NCBI GenBank assembly: GCA_965227455.1
Contig: OZ245752.1
Span: 4,836,001-4,900,000, forward strand
Length of the DNA: 64,000 nucleotides
Direction: 5' to 3'
Source: JABDIP01 sp965227455
GTDB lineage: Bacteria; Pseudomonadota; Alphaproteobacteria; DSM-16000; Inquilinaceae
Every line of letters begins with the position of its first letter. Position 1 is the first letter of the stretch. Both the position numbers and the translations under genes were made by a program. Positions 42,057 to 49,015 of the stretch are shown piece by piece. The notes under the pieces were generated by a model. It was given only the letters and a program-made list of their open reading frames with translations, was not told where the DNA came from and ran no database searches.

Positions 42057-42328
42057 CTAGCCTGCATTTCTCATACTGGTCGTGTCCTGCGCGGCGCTAT
42101 CCCGCCGACAGGGCAGGAAGAGCGCGCGGCGCGATGCAGCGCATCGGGCAAGCGCTCTGACGCACCCTGTCGGCGGGATAGCGCCGCCCTTCGGGTCGCG
42201 CCCGGGCGGCCCGCCCGCGGCGTCAAGACCCTCGACCGTAGCGCTGCTACGCTCTTCGGCCCTTTCCTGGCGGATCGGACCGACCGGACGCGACGCAGGA
42301 CGCGACCAGTATGAGAAATGCAGGCTAG
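42057..42328. repeat. 272-bp nested inverted-repeat element
   Basis: Outer arms 42057-42091 and 42294-42328 are complementary over 35 bases with one mismatch (starting CTAGCCTGCATTTCTCATAC). Inner arms 42092-42113 and 42165-42186 are perfectly complementary over 22 bases (CGGCGCTATCCCGCCGACAG start) and directly abut the left outer arm. Smaller palindromes lie in the loops (GATGCAGCGCATC, GTAGCGCTGCTAC). It fills the space between the DUF1127-repeat gene and the LivH gene. It could be a MITE-like mobile element, a structured RNA or a large REP-type element. Confidence 0.85.
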
Positions 42329-42367
42329 ACCGCCGCTTGGCCCGTCAGGGCCGGCGGGTCTACAAAG

Positions 42368-42409
42368 AACGGCTCCGGTCCCGCCAGATGGCGGTGCCGG
42401 GGCCGTTTT
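42368..42409 (+). terminator. Rho-independent terminator
   Basis: AACGGCTCCGG ... CCGGGGCCGTT (11-base arms, one G-T pair) enclosing an inner CCGCC-AGAT-GGCGG stem, followed by TTTT. It ends transcripts from the DUF1127-repeat gene or the nested repeat element just before the LivH gene. Confidence 0.65.
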
Positions 42410-42453
42410 CGATTCCGGGGGGCGGAATGGTCGCACCGGCAGCCAGGAACTCG

Positions 42454-43776
42454 ATGGCGCGCGGCCGGGTCTGGATCGGCTGCGGCGTCCTGCCGGCGCT
42501 GGCGCTGCTGCTGTCCGCCTGCGGCGTCGATGGGGAGCAGGCCCGGCTATGCCGCTCGCTGATCCCGGCCTTCGAGGGATCGGACCCGGTCGAGATCCTG
42601 GAAGAAGCGCCCGACCCGTCCGGGTCGCATGGTGTGCTCGTGACCTACCGCAGCGGCGACTTAGAGCGCGATCATTGGATCCTCTGCCGCTTCGCCGGCG
42701 GCACCCTGGATGCCGACCGGCTGCGGCTGGATCGCGTGGCCACCGACCGCGAGGGGGAGCTGACGCCGATCCGCCTCAGGATGCTGCAGGTCTGGCTTGG
42801 CGTGTTCGAGCGATCGCCGGTGCGCTCGGAACGGGTGCCGGAGTCGGACCGGTCGCTGGGCTTCTCCGGCGCCTATTTCCTGCAGCAGCTGGTGAACGGC
42901 ACGGTGATCTCCTGCATCTATGGCCTGTTGGCGATCGGCTACACCCTGGTCTACGGGATCATCGGCCGTATCAACCTGGCCTTCGGCGAGATGGCGATGA
43001 TCGGCGGCTTCGCCACGGTGATCGGGGCGACCCTGCTGGCGGCGCTTGGCGGCATCATGCTGCCGGCGGCCCTGCTGGCGGTGCTGGCGCTGGCGATGCT
43101 GGTCGGCGCGGTCCATGGCTGGGCGACCGAGCGGCTGGTGTTCCGCCCCATGCGGGGAACCGCCTCCCAAGCACCGTTGATCGCCACCATCGGCCTGGCG
43201 ATCGGGTTGCAGGAATATGTCCGGCTGGTGCAGAGCTCCCGCGACCACTGGCTGCAGCCGATCTTCACCGGACGGACCGATCTGGTTTCGGCGGACGGCT
43301 TCACCGCCTCCATCGGGCAGGGCCAGATCCTGATCCTGGGCCTCACCGTGGTGCTGTTCGCCGGGTTGCGGCTGGTGCTGGCCCGCACCGGCCTCGGCCG
43401 GGCCCAGCGGGCCTGCAGCGACGATGCCGGCATGGCCGCCCTGGTCGGGGTCGATGTCGACCGCACCATCGGATGGACCTTCCTGATCGGCGCCGGGCTG
43501 GCGGCAGTGGCGGGTTTCATCATCGCCACCTATCTGGGCGGCGTGAACTTCTATACGGGCCACCTGATCGGCTTCAAGGCGCTGACCGCCGCCATCGTCG
43601 GCGGCATCGGCTCGGTGCCCGGCGCCCTGATCGGCGGCTTCCTGATCGGCATGCTGGAGACCTTCTGGTCCGGCTATCTGACCATCGCCTACAAGGACAT
43701 CGCCGTGTTCGGAGTCCTGACCCTGGTGCTGATCTTCCGGCCGAGTGGGCTGCTCGGGCGGTCCCGCGTCCGATGA
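42454..43776 (+). CDS. Branched-chain amino acid-type ABC permease (LivH-like) with lipoprotein-like N-terminal extension
   Basis: A 440-residue protein. The first 23 residues (MARGRVWIGCGVLPALALLL then SAC) look like a lipoprotein signal with lipobox LSAC, followed by about 115 periplasmic-type residues. From about residue 143 a complete LivH permease follows: LVNGTVISCIYGLLAIGYTL, IINLAFGEMAMIGG-type INLAFGEMAMIGGF, GTASQAPLIATIGLAIGLQE and GFKALTAAIVGGIGSVPGAL. LivH alone has about 290-300 residues. No LivM, LivG, LivF or binding protein is nearby, so the permease is an orphan in this window. An ATG at 42427 would add nine residues. Confidence 0.85.
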   Translation: MARGRVWIGCGVLPALALLLSACGVDGEQARLCRSLIPAFEGSDPVEILEEAPDPSGSHGVLVTYRSGDLERDHWILCRFAGGTLDADRLRLDRVATDREGELTPIRLRMLQVWLGVFERSPVRSERVPESDRSLGFSGAYFLQQLVNGTVISCIYGLLAIGYTLVYGIIGRINLAFGEMAMIGGFATVIGATLLAALGGIMLPAALLAVLALAMLVGAVHGWATERLVFRPMRGTASQAPLIATIGLAIGLQEYVRLVQSSRDHWLQPIFTGRTDLVSADGFTASIGQGQILILGLTVVLFAGLRLVLARTGLGRAQRACSDDAGMAALVGVDVDRTIGWTFLIGAGLAAVAGFIIATYLGGVNFYTGHLIGFKALTAAIVGGIGSVPGALIGGFLIGMLETFWSGYLTIAYKDIAVFGVLTLVLIFRPSGLLGRSRVR

Positions 43777-43898
43777 ATCACGAAGTGTCATTTTCCTGCG
43801 GTCGGGCTTGGCCGCGGCGGCGAGTTCCGCCATGTTCTGTCGAAACTCCCATTCCCGGAACGCGGGCTCGCGGCCGGGGCATCGCAAGAGCGGACGGA

Positions 43899-44300
43899 AT
43901 GAGCGAAAAGATCACCAAGCCCGAATCGGAGTGGAAGGCGCAGCTGACGCCGGAGCAGTACCGCGTCACCCGCAAGAAGGGCACCGAGCGCGCCTTCACC
44001 GGCGAATACTGGGACACCAAGGAGCCGGGCACCTATCGCTGCATCTGCTGCGGCAACGATTTGTTCGACTCCGAGGCCAAATACGATTCCGGTACCGGCT
44101 GGCCCTCCTTCTGGGCCCCGGTGGCCGAGGAGGCGGTGGCCACCGAGGCCGACCGGACCCTGTGGATGGTCCGCACCGAGGTGCTGTGCGCCCGCTGCGA
44201 CGCCCATCTGGGGCATGTGTTCGAGGACGGTCCGGAGCCGTCGGGCAAGCGGTATTGCATGAACTCGGCGGCGCTGGATCTGGTGCCCAAGAAGGAATAG
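43899..44300 (+). CDS. msrB: Peptide-methionine (R)-S-oxide reductase MsrB
   Basis: A 133-residue MsrB, which repairs the R-sulfoxide of methionine in proteins. It has the zinc-type cysteine pairs (YRCICCGNDLF and CARCDAHLGHVFEDG), the substrate-binding YDSGTGWPSFWAP and the catalytic RYCMNSAALDLVPK ending. The ATG at 43899 is preceded by CGGACGGA; the open frame before it is untypical. The SDR gene follows after five bases, so the two are probably co-transcribed. Confidence 0.95.
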   Translation: MSEKITKPESEWKAQLTPEQYRVTRKKGTERAFTGEYWDTKEPGTYRCICCGNDLFDSEAKYDSGTGWPSFWAPVAEEAVATEADRTLWMVRTEVLCARCDAHLGHVFEDGPEPSGKRYCMNSAALDLVPKKE

Positions 44301-44305
44301 CCGGC

Positions 44306-45061
44306 ATGGCAGAGCAGAGCGGCGGCCGCCTGGCCGGCAAACGGGCCCTGATCACCGCGGCGGGCCAGGGCATCGGCCGCGCCAGTGCCGAGGCCTTCGC
44401 GCGGGAGGGGGCGTCGGTGATCGCCACCGACATCAACGACGCGGCCCTGGCGGACTTGTCCGAGACCGTGCCGGCGGTGGAAGCGCGGCATCTGGACGTG
44501 ACGAACGCGGCGGCGGTCTCCGCCCTGGCCGGGGAACTCGGCGCGCTGGACGTGCTGTTCAACTGCGCCGGATATGTGCATCACGGGACCATCCTGGATT
44601 GCGAGCCCGGCGACTGGGACCGCAGCTTCGACCTCAATGTCCGCGCCATGTATCTGACCACCCGCGCCTTCCTGCCGGCGATGCTGGAGGCCGGCGGCGG
44701 GAGCATCATCACCATGTCGTCGCTGGCCTCCAGCGTGAAGGGCGTGCCGAACCGCTTTGCCTACGGCGCCAGCAAGGCGGCGGTGATCGGGATGACCAAG
44801 GCCATCGCGGCCGACTATGTGACCCGAGGCATCCGCTGCAACGCGATCTGCCCGGGGACCGTCGACACGCCGTCGCTGCACGACCGCATGCGCGCCCAAG
44901 GCGACTATGAGGCGGCGCACGCCGCCTTCATCGCCCGGCAGCCCATGGGCCGCCTGGGCACGGCGGAGGAGATCGCGGCCCTGGCGGTCTATCTGGCCTC
45001 CGACGAGTCGTCCTATTGCACCGGCGCCACCCACATCATCGACGGCGGCTGGAACATCTAG
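44306..45061 (+). CDS. Short-chain dehydrogenase/reductase (BDH2-like)
   Basis: A 251-residue SDR. Cofactor motif ITAAGQGIGRASAEAFAREG, with TDIN after beta-2 suggesting NAD(H); NCAGYVHHGTIL; catalytic Ser in ITMSSLASSVKG; YxxxK in FAYGASKAAVIG; and the C-terminal CTGATHIIDGGWNI. It resembles the type-2 3-hydroxybutyrate dehydrogenase/DHRS6 branch. The substrate is not certain. Second gene after msrB, followed by a strong terminator hairpin. Confidence 0.92.
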   Translation: MAEQSGGRLAGKRALITAAGQGIGRASAEAFAREGASVIATDINDAALADLSETVPAVEARHLDVTNAAAVSALAGELGALDVLFNCAGYVHHGTILDCEPGDWDRSFDLNVRAMYLTTRAFLPAMLEAGGGSIITMSSLASSVKGVPNRFAYGASKAAVIGMTKAIAADYVTRGIRCNAICPGTVDTPSLHDRMRAQGDYEAAHAAFIARQPMGRLGTAEEIAALAVYLASDESSYCTGATHIIDGGWNI

Positions 45062-45118
45062 TCGCCGATTTCCGGTCGCAACCGGCGCCGGGTTTTCCCA
45101 TCACAAAAACGTGAACGC

Positions 45119-45152
45119 GGGAAAATCCGGCCGTAGACCGCCGGATTTTCCC
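45119..45152 (+). terminator. Terminator hairpin after msrB-SDR operon
   Basis: Perfect 13-base arms GGGAAAATCCGGC / GCCGGATTTTCCC with an 8-base loop, followed by TTCTCTC. It closes the msrB-SDR transcript. Confidence 0.75.
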
Positions 45153-45407
45153 TTCTCTCGGCGGCAGGGCATCCAACACGCGCAAATCGCCGAAGATAGA
45201 AATTGCCCGGAAAACCGGCCGGTCGCATGACCGTTATTAGGTCGCCGATCCGCTAAATCAACAGTCCATTGGAACCGATGCCGACGGCCGCTGTGACATT
45301 CTGTCAGCGGATGATCCGGCGCTTCGGGGCTGCCGTAACCATGGTCGCAATCACGCAAAGACAGGCGCTGCCCATCCCGGGCCTGGCGCCGGTAAAGGGA
45401 GAGCACC
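45153..45407. other. Upstream region of the fasciclin gene
   Basis: About 250 bases without a gene. It contains the small palindrome TGACA-TTC-TGTCA at 45288-45306 (approximate), which may be a regulator site for the fasciclin gene. No clear -35/-10 pair was recognised. Confidence 0.3.
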
Positions 45408-45893
45408 ATGAATTCGATCCGCAAACTTGCCCTCGGTGTCGCGATGGCGTCCTCGCTGGCGCTGGCCGGCACCGCCGCCCAGGCCGACGACATCGTCGAC
45501 ATCGCCGCCGGCAATGGCAGCTTCAACACCCTGGTCGCCGCCGTTCAGGCCGCCGATCTGGTCGATGTGCTGAAGAGCGACGGCCCGTTCACTGTCTTCG
45601 CGCCGACCGACGAGGCCTTTGCCGCGCTGCCGGCCGGCACGGTGGAGTCCCTGCTGCTGCCGGAGAACAAGGAGCAGTTGATCTCCATCCTGACCTATCA
45701 CGTCGTGCCTGGCACGGTGATGGCGTCCGACGTCATGAACAAGCAGACCAGGGCCACCACGGTCGAGGGCTCCACGGTCCGCATCAACGCCCTGCAGGGC
45801 GGCGTGAAGGTTGGTGGCGCCAATGTGGTCGCCGCCGACATCATTGCCGATAACGGCGTCATCCATGTCATCGACAAGGTCATCCTGCCGTAA
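45408..45893 (+). CDS. Secreted fasciclin-domain protein
   Basis: A 161-residue exported protein. A Sec signal (MNSIRKLALGVAMASSLALA, cleavage near AAQA-DDIV) precedes a single fasciclin (FAS1) domain: FNTLVAAVQAADLVDVLKSD, GPFTVFAPTDEAFAALPAGT, ILTYHVVPGTVMASDVMNKQ and ADNGVIHVIDKVILP. FAS1 domains mediate adhesion in surface or secreted proteins. A GGGAGAGCACC site precedes the ATG. A strong terminator follows. Confidence 0.95.
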   Translation: MNSIRKLALGVAMASSLALAGTAAQADDIVDIAAGNGSFNTLVAAVQAADLVDVLKSDGPFTVFAPTDEAFAALPAGTVESLLLPENKEQLISILTYHVVPGTVMASDVMNKQTRATTVEGSTVRINALQGGVKVGGANVVAADIIADNGVIHVIDKVILP

Positions 45894-45945
45894 AGCCGGA
45901 GCATACGGTTTCCAGCGGCCCTCTAATGCCCCCAATGGCCGCTCG

Positions 45946-45975
45946 GGGCGGGACTTCGGTCCCGCCCTTTTTATT
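45946..45975 (+). terminator. Rho-independent terminator
   Basis: GGGCGGGAC-TTCG-GTCCCGCCC followed by TTTTTATT: a perfect 9-bp stem with a stable TTCG loop and a T-run. Ends the fasciclin transcript. Confidence 0.92.
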
Positions 45976-46071
45976 GCCGGCGGCCCTCGGATGACAGGCT
46001 GTGCGGCGCCCGCTATGCTGCCGCGCAGATGGCGGACGGGCCGAATTGGGCCCGGCGACTGGAGGGTTCGG

Positions 46072-46476
46072 ATGACGGAACTGGAACAGCAATGCATCGA
46101 TGCCGGACTGAAAATGACCGGCCAGCGTCGTGTGATCCTCCAGGTCCTGACCGAATCGGAAGATCATCCATCGGTGGAGACCGTCCATCAGCGGGCCAAG
46201 GAGATCGATTCGGCGATCAGCATCGCAACGGTCTATCGGACATTGCACCTGCTGGATGAGATGAACCTGGTCCAGCGCCACGACTTCAACGACAATTTCT
46301 CGCGCTTCGAGGTCAATCTCGAGCACCACCACCATCTCATCGACCTGGAAACCGGCAAGGTCATCGAGTTCCAGAACGAGGAACTCGAGGAGCTGAAGGA
46401 GCACATCGCTGACGTGCTGGGCTACGAACTGGTCGACCACAGGCTGGAACTCTATGGCCGAAAAAAGAAGCGATAG
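46072..46476 (+). CDS. Fur-family metal-responsive regulator (Mur-like)
   Basis: A 134-residue Fur-family repressor. The N-terminal winged helix includes MTGQRRVILQVLTESEDHPS and ISIATVYRTLHLLDEMNLVQ; the dimerisation/metal domain has NLEHHHHLIDLETGKVIEFQ. Classic Fur has cysteines in HLICLDCGKV at this point; both are replaced here, as in alphaproteobacterial Mur-type Fur proteins that respond to manganese. The ATG at 46072 is behind GGAGGGTTCG. The next small gene overlaps its last 23 bases. Whether it regulates iron or manganese genes cannot be told. Confidence 0.9.
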   Translation: MTELEQQCIDAGLKMTGQRRVILQVLTESEDHPSVETVHQRAKEIDSAISIATVYRTLHLLDEMNLVQRHDFNDNFSRFEVNLEHHHHLIDLETGKVIEFQNEELEELKEHIADVLGYELVDHRLELYGRKKKR

Positions 46477-46708
46477 GCCGATCGTCCTCGGCCGTGCGGA
46501 GAACTGCGGCCCGGAGTCGGATCCGGATGGCTGCTTCTGCCGGGCTGCCGTGGAGCGCGCCTATGCCGGCATGATCGCCAGCGGCGCGCCTGACAGCGTG
46601 GCGATGGAGGCCGCGGCCCGGGTCTTCCGCTACCACCACCCGAAGAGCTCCAGCCAACACGCGCAGGACACGGTCGAGAACTGGCTGTTCACCGGCCCGC
46701 TGCACTGA
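46454..46708 (+). CDS. Small hypothetical protein overlapping the Fur-family gene, 84 aa
   Basis: An 84-residue protein (MAEKRSDRPIVLGRAENCGP; ESDPDGCFCRAAVERAYAGM; EAAARVFRYHHPKSSSQHAQ) starting 23 bases inside the Fur-family gene. The composition is that of a real gene and it holds cysteines (ENC, GCFC) and a histidine pair, which could bind metal, but no family was recognised. Translational coupling to the Fur gene is likely. Confidence 0.6.
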   Translation: MAEKRSDRPIVLGRAENCGPESDPDGCFCRAAVERAYAGMIASGAPDSVAMEAAARVFRYHHPKSSSQHAQDTVENWLFTGPLH

Positions 46709-46735
46709 CACGCCGCCCTCAACGGCGCGTTTTAT
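46709..46735 (+). terminator. Weak terminator-like hairpin
   Basis: CGCCG-CCCTCAA-CGGCG followed by CGTTTTA downstream of the 84-residue gene. The stem is short (5 bp) with a partial T-run. Confidence 0.5.
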
Positions 46736-46806
46736 GAAGCCGTTAATCAATTTCCTGTAGCCCCGGATTCAGAGAATTCCGTGTTTGCAGGAAAGGTGGA
46801 ACGGCA

Positions 46807-47415
46807 ATGGCCGGTCGGAAACGCTCCAAGCGACCCTCCAGAATTCCCAAGAGCCTGTCCGACAAGGACATTGTGACGACGCCCAAGATGGGGCGGCGGC
46901 GGGTGATGTCCATGGTCGGGGCCAGCGTGGTGGGGGCCGCGGCGGCGACCGGTTGCGCGCCGACGGGCGGCGGATATTCGGGCAATACCGGCCTGACCGA
47001 CGCCGATACCGGAGCCTATGCCGACCTCGCCGGCGCCGGCCGCGGGACCGGGCGCGGTGCCGGCGTCACCGATTCCGATACCGGGCGTTACGCCGATGCC
47101 GTCGGCGCTGGCCGCGGCACAGGCACGACCGATGCCGATACCGGCCGCTATGCCGACCAGGTGGGGGCCGGCCGTGGCAGCGGCCTGTCCGACAGCGACA
47201 CTGGCCGCTATGCCGACCCGGCAGGCGGCGGTCGTGGCGGCAGCCGTTCCGACAGCGATACCGGTCGCTATGCCGATCCGGTCGGCGGCGGCCGCGGCGG
47301 TGGCGTGACCGACGCCGATGCCGGCCGTTACGCCGATGCGGTCGGCGCCGGGCGCGGCAGCGACCCGTTCGACAGCGACAGCGGCTATTACGCCGACCCG
47401 GCCGACTCCGACTAG
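46807..47415 (+). CDS. Tat/lipobox protein with seven 20-residue DxDxG-like repeats
   Basis: A 202-residue protein. A basic N-terminus (MAGRKRSKRPSRIPKSLSDK) leads to RRRVMSMVGASVVGAAAATG and Cys50, a mixed Tat signal and lipobox. The rest is seven tandem units, mostly 20 residues, of the form TDADTGRYADxVGAGRGxG, ending YYADPADSD. The D-x-D-x-G core recalls calcium-binding DxDxDG loops, and the GAGRG parts are flexible. It is probably a lipid-anchored surface or periplasmic protein. The function is unknown. Confidence 0.75.
   Translation: MAGRKRSKRPSRIPKSLSDKDIVTTPKMGRRRVMSMVGASVVGAAAATGCAPTGGGYSGNTGLTDADTGAYADLAGAGRGTGRGAGVTDSDTGRYADAVGAGRGTGTTDADTGRYADQVGAGRGSGLSDSDTGRYADPAGGGRGGSRSDSDTGRYADPVGGGRGGGVTDADAGRYADAVGAGRGSDPFDSDSGYYADPADSD
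46990..47412 (+). repeat. Tandem coding repeats of 60 bp
   Basis: Seven imperfect 60-bp units (the first 72 bp) encode the 20-residue repeats of the preceding protein. Units 2-6 share GACACCGGCCGCTATGCCGA-like words. Such arrays are prone to gain and loss of units. The array is coding, not a CRISPR. Confidence 0.85.
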
Positions 47416-47437
47416 CCGGCCGCCTCTCCCGGCCGGC
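47415..47437. terminator. Hairpin directly after the repeat-protein stop
   Basis: GCCGGCCG-7 bases-CGGCCGGC overlapping the last base of the stop codon; no T-run. May end or protect the repeat-protein mRNA. Confidence 0.45.
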
Positions 47438-47516
47438 CAGGCGAGGCACGGCCGGTTCCGGACAAGGGCGGCTCTCGTGAAGAGATGCGAGGGCCGCCGC
47501 CAGTCTTGGTGCCGCG

Positions 47517-48698
47517 ATGCACAGCCCCGATCTCTCGCTGCAATGGATCCTCGATCCGGTCGCCCGCGACGAATTCTTCGACGCCTATTGGGAGGCCAAG
47601 CCCCTGGTCGTGGCCCGGGATGCGCCGGGCTATTTCGACCCGCTGCTGTCCCTGGACGAGATCGACCGGGTCATCACCACGCTGAACCTGTCGCATCCGG
47701 ACGTGCAGCTGGTCAGCTCGGCGGAGGACATCCGGGCCCAGCAATACACCTATCGCAGCGGCATGGTGGATGTGGCCAAGCTCTACCAGTACTTCGATGA
47801 CGGCGCGACCATCATCCTGCCGCAGCTGCACACACGGGTGCCGGCGCTGGCGGCCTTCTGCCGGGCCCTGGAGCGCGAGTTCAGCGCGCGCTTCCAGACC
47901 AACATCTACATGACCCCCGGCAACGCCCAGGGATTCAAGCCGCATTACGACACCCACGACGTCTTCGTGCTGCAGATCGCCGGAAGCAAGAACTGGCAGA
48001 TCTTCGAGACGCCGGTGGAGCTGCCGCTGAAGGGCCAGCATTTCGACAGCACCATCCATCCGCTGGGCGAGGTCACCCAGAGCTTCACCCTCAACCCGGG
48101 CGACATGCTCTACATCCCGCGCGGGCTGGTGCATGACGCCACCTCCAACGACGAGATCTCGCTGCACATCACCACCGGCGTCATGGCCAACAGCTGGACC
48201 GATCTGATGCTGGATGCGCTGTCGGCGGTGGCGTTGAAGGATCCGGCCTTCCGCAAGGCGCTGCCGCCCGGGTTCGCCCGGGAGGGTTTCGACCGCGCCG
48301 CGGCGCGAAGCGCCTTTGCCGCGCTGATCGAACGCTTTGCCGCCTCCGCCGATCTGGACGAGGTGCTGGACCATTTCGTCGACGATCTGGTTTCGACCCG
48401 GCACCCCATGCTGCAGGGCCAGATGGCCCAGTTGGCGCGGTTGGATGGGCTGAAGACCGACAGCATCGCGGGCGCGCGGCCCGGGCTGATCTATCGGTTG
48501 TCGGAGTCCCCCCAGACAGTGCGGATCGACTGCTATGGCAAGGAGATCAGCCTGCCGGCCCACACCGCCGCGGCGGTGCGCTTCGCCCTGGAATCCGACA
48601 GTTTCACCGTCGGCGACCTGCCCGGCGACCTGGACGACGAGGGCAAGCGGGTGCTGATCCGCCGGCTGGTCCGCGAGGGGCTGGTGGCCCTGGTCTGA
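47517..48698 (+). CDS. JmjC/cupin-type 2-oxoglutarate oxygenase (ribosomal-oxygenase-like)
   Basis: A 393-residue protein of the cupin_4/JmjC class. The Fe(II) triad is in KPHYDTHDVFVLQIAG (H-x-D) and IPRGLVHDATSNDE (second His); the C-terminal winged-helix-like part (SLPAHTAAAVRFALESDSFT, GKRVLIRRLVREGLVAL) is typical of ROXA-type ribosomal protein hydroxylases and related enzymes such as MINA/NO66. E. coli YcfD hydroxylates L16 on Arg. The N-terminus (WILDPVARDEFFDAYWEAKP) fits the family. The target protein is unknown. Preceded by 100 bases after the repeat-protein gene. Confidence 0.88.
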   Translation: MHSPDLSLQWILDPVARDEFFDAYWEAKPLVVARDAPGYFDPLLSLDEIDRVITTLNLSHPDVQLVSSAEDIRAQQYTYRSGMVDVAKLYQYFDDGATIILPQLHTRVPALAAFCRALEREFSARFQTNIYMTPGNAQGFKPHYDTHDVFVLQIAGSKNWQIFETPVELPLKGQHFDSTIHPLGEVTQSFTLNPGDMLYIPRGLVHDATSNDEISLHITTGVMANSWTDLMLDALSAVALKDPAFRKALPPGFAREGFDRAAARSAFAALIERFAASADLDEVLDHFVDDLVSTRHPMLQGQMAQLARLDGLKTDSIAGARPGLIYRLSESPQTVRIDCYGKEISLPAHTAAAVRFALESDSFTVGDLPGDLDDEGKRVLIRRLVREGLVALV

Positions 48699-48708
48699 AG
48701 CGCGGCGG

Positions 48709-48897
48709 TCAGGCCGCCTTGCCGGGCACCAGCAGCTTCTGGATCTCGGCCCTCGCGGCCTGCTCGCTGTCGTAGATCTTGCCGTCCAGAGCGGCCAGCG
48801 CGGTGAGTGTTGTGTAGAACACCACCTTCAGGTCCAATGACACGAGATCGCCGACTCGCTTCCCATCGATCACGACTGGTCTGTGTCCGAGTGTCAT
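48709..48897 (-). CDS. Small hypothetical protein, 62 aa
   Basis: A 62-residue protein (MTLGHRPVVIDGKRVGDLVS... SLDLKVVFYTTLTALAALDG... KIYDSEQAARAEIQKLLVPG) with a beta-then-helix pattern. No family was recognised. A GGAAGAG site precedes the ATG at 48897. It is convergent with the oxygenase gene and divergent from the cyclase gene. Confidence 0.55.
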   Translation of the reverse strand: MTLGHRPVVIDGKRVGDLVSLDLKVVFYTTLTALAALDGKIYDSEQAARAEIQKLLVPGKAA

Positions 48898-49015
48898 CTC
48901 TTCCCTCGACCAATTCCAAGCATGCAGTGGATGTACCAGACCCGGGTTCGGCATTCGTTGATGTGAGTCATCACCTGGCCCTTGGGATGGCCAGCGGCAT
49001 GTGCAGGCATAGGAT

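Noticed and set aside
42082..42453. Start of the LivH open frame inside the nested inverted repeat
   Set aside because: The frame is open by chance through the repeat and terminator; the lipobox-type start at 42454 (or 42427) is the better one.
46990..47412. Tandem repeats as a possible CRISPR array
   Set aside because: The 60-bp units are in frame, encode 20-residue protein repeats, and show no conserved-repeat/unique-spacer alternation.
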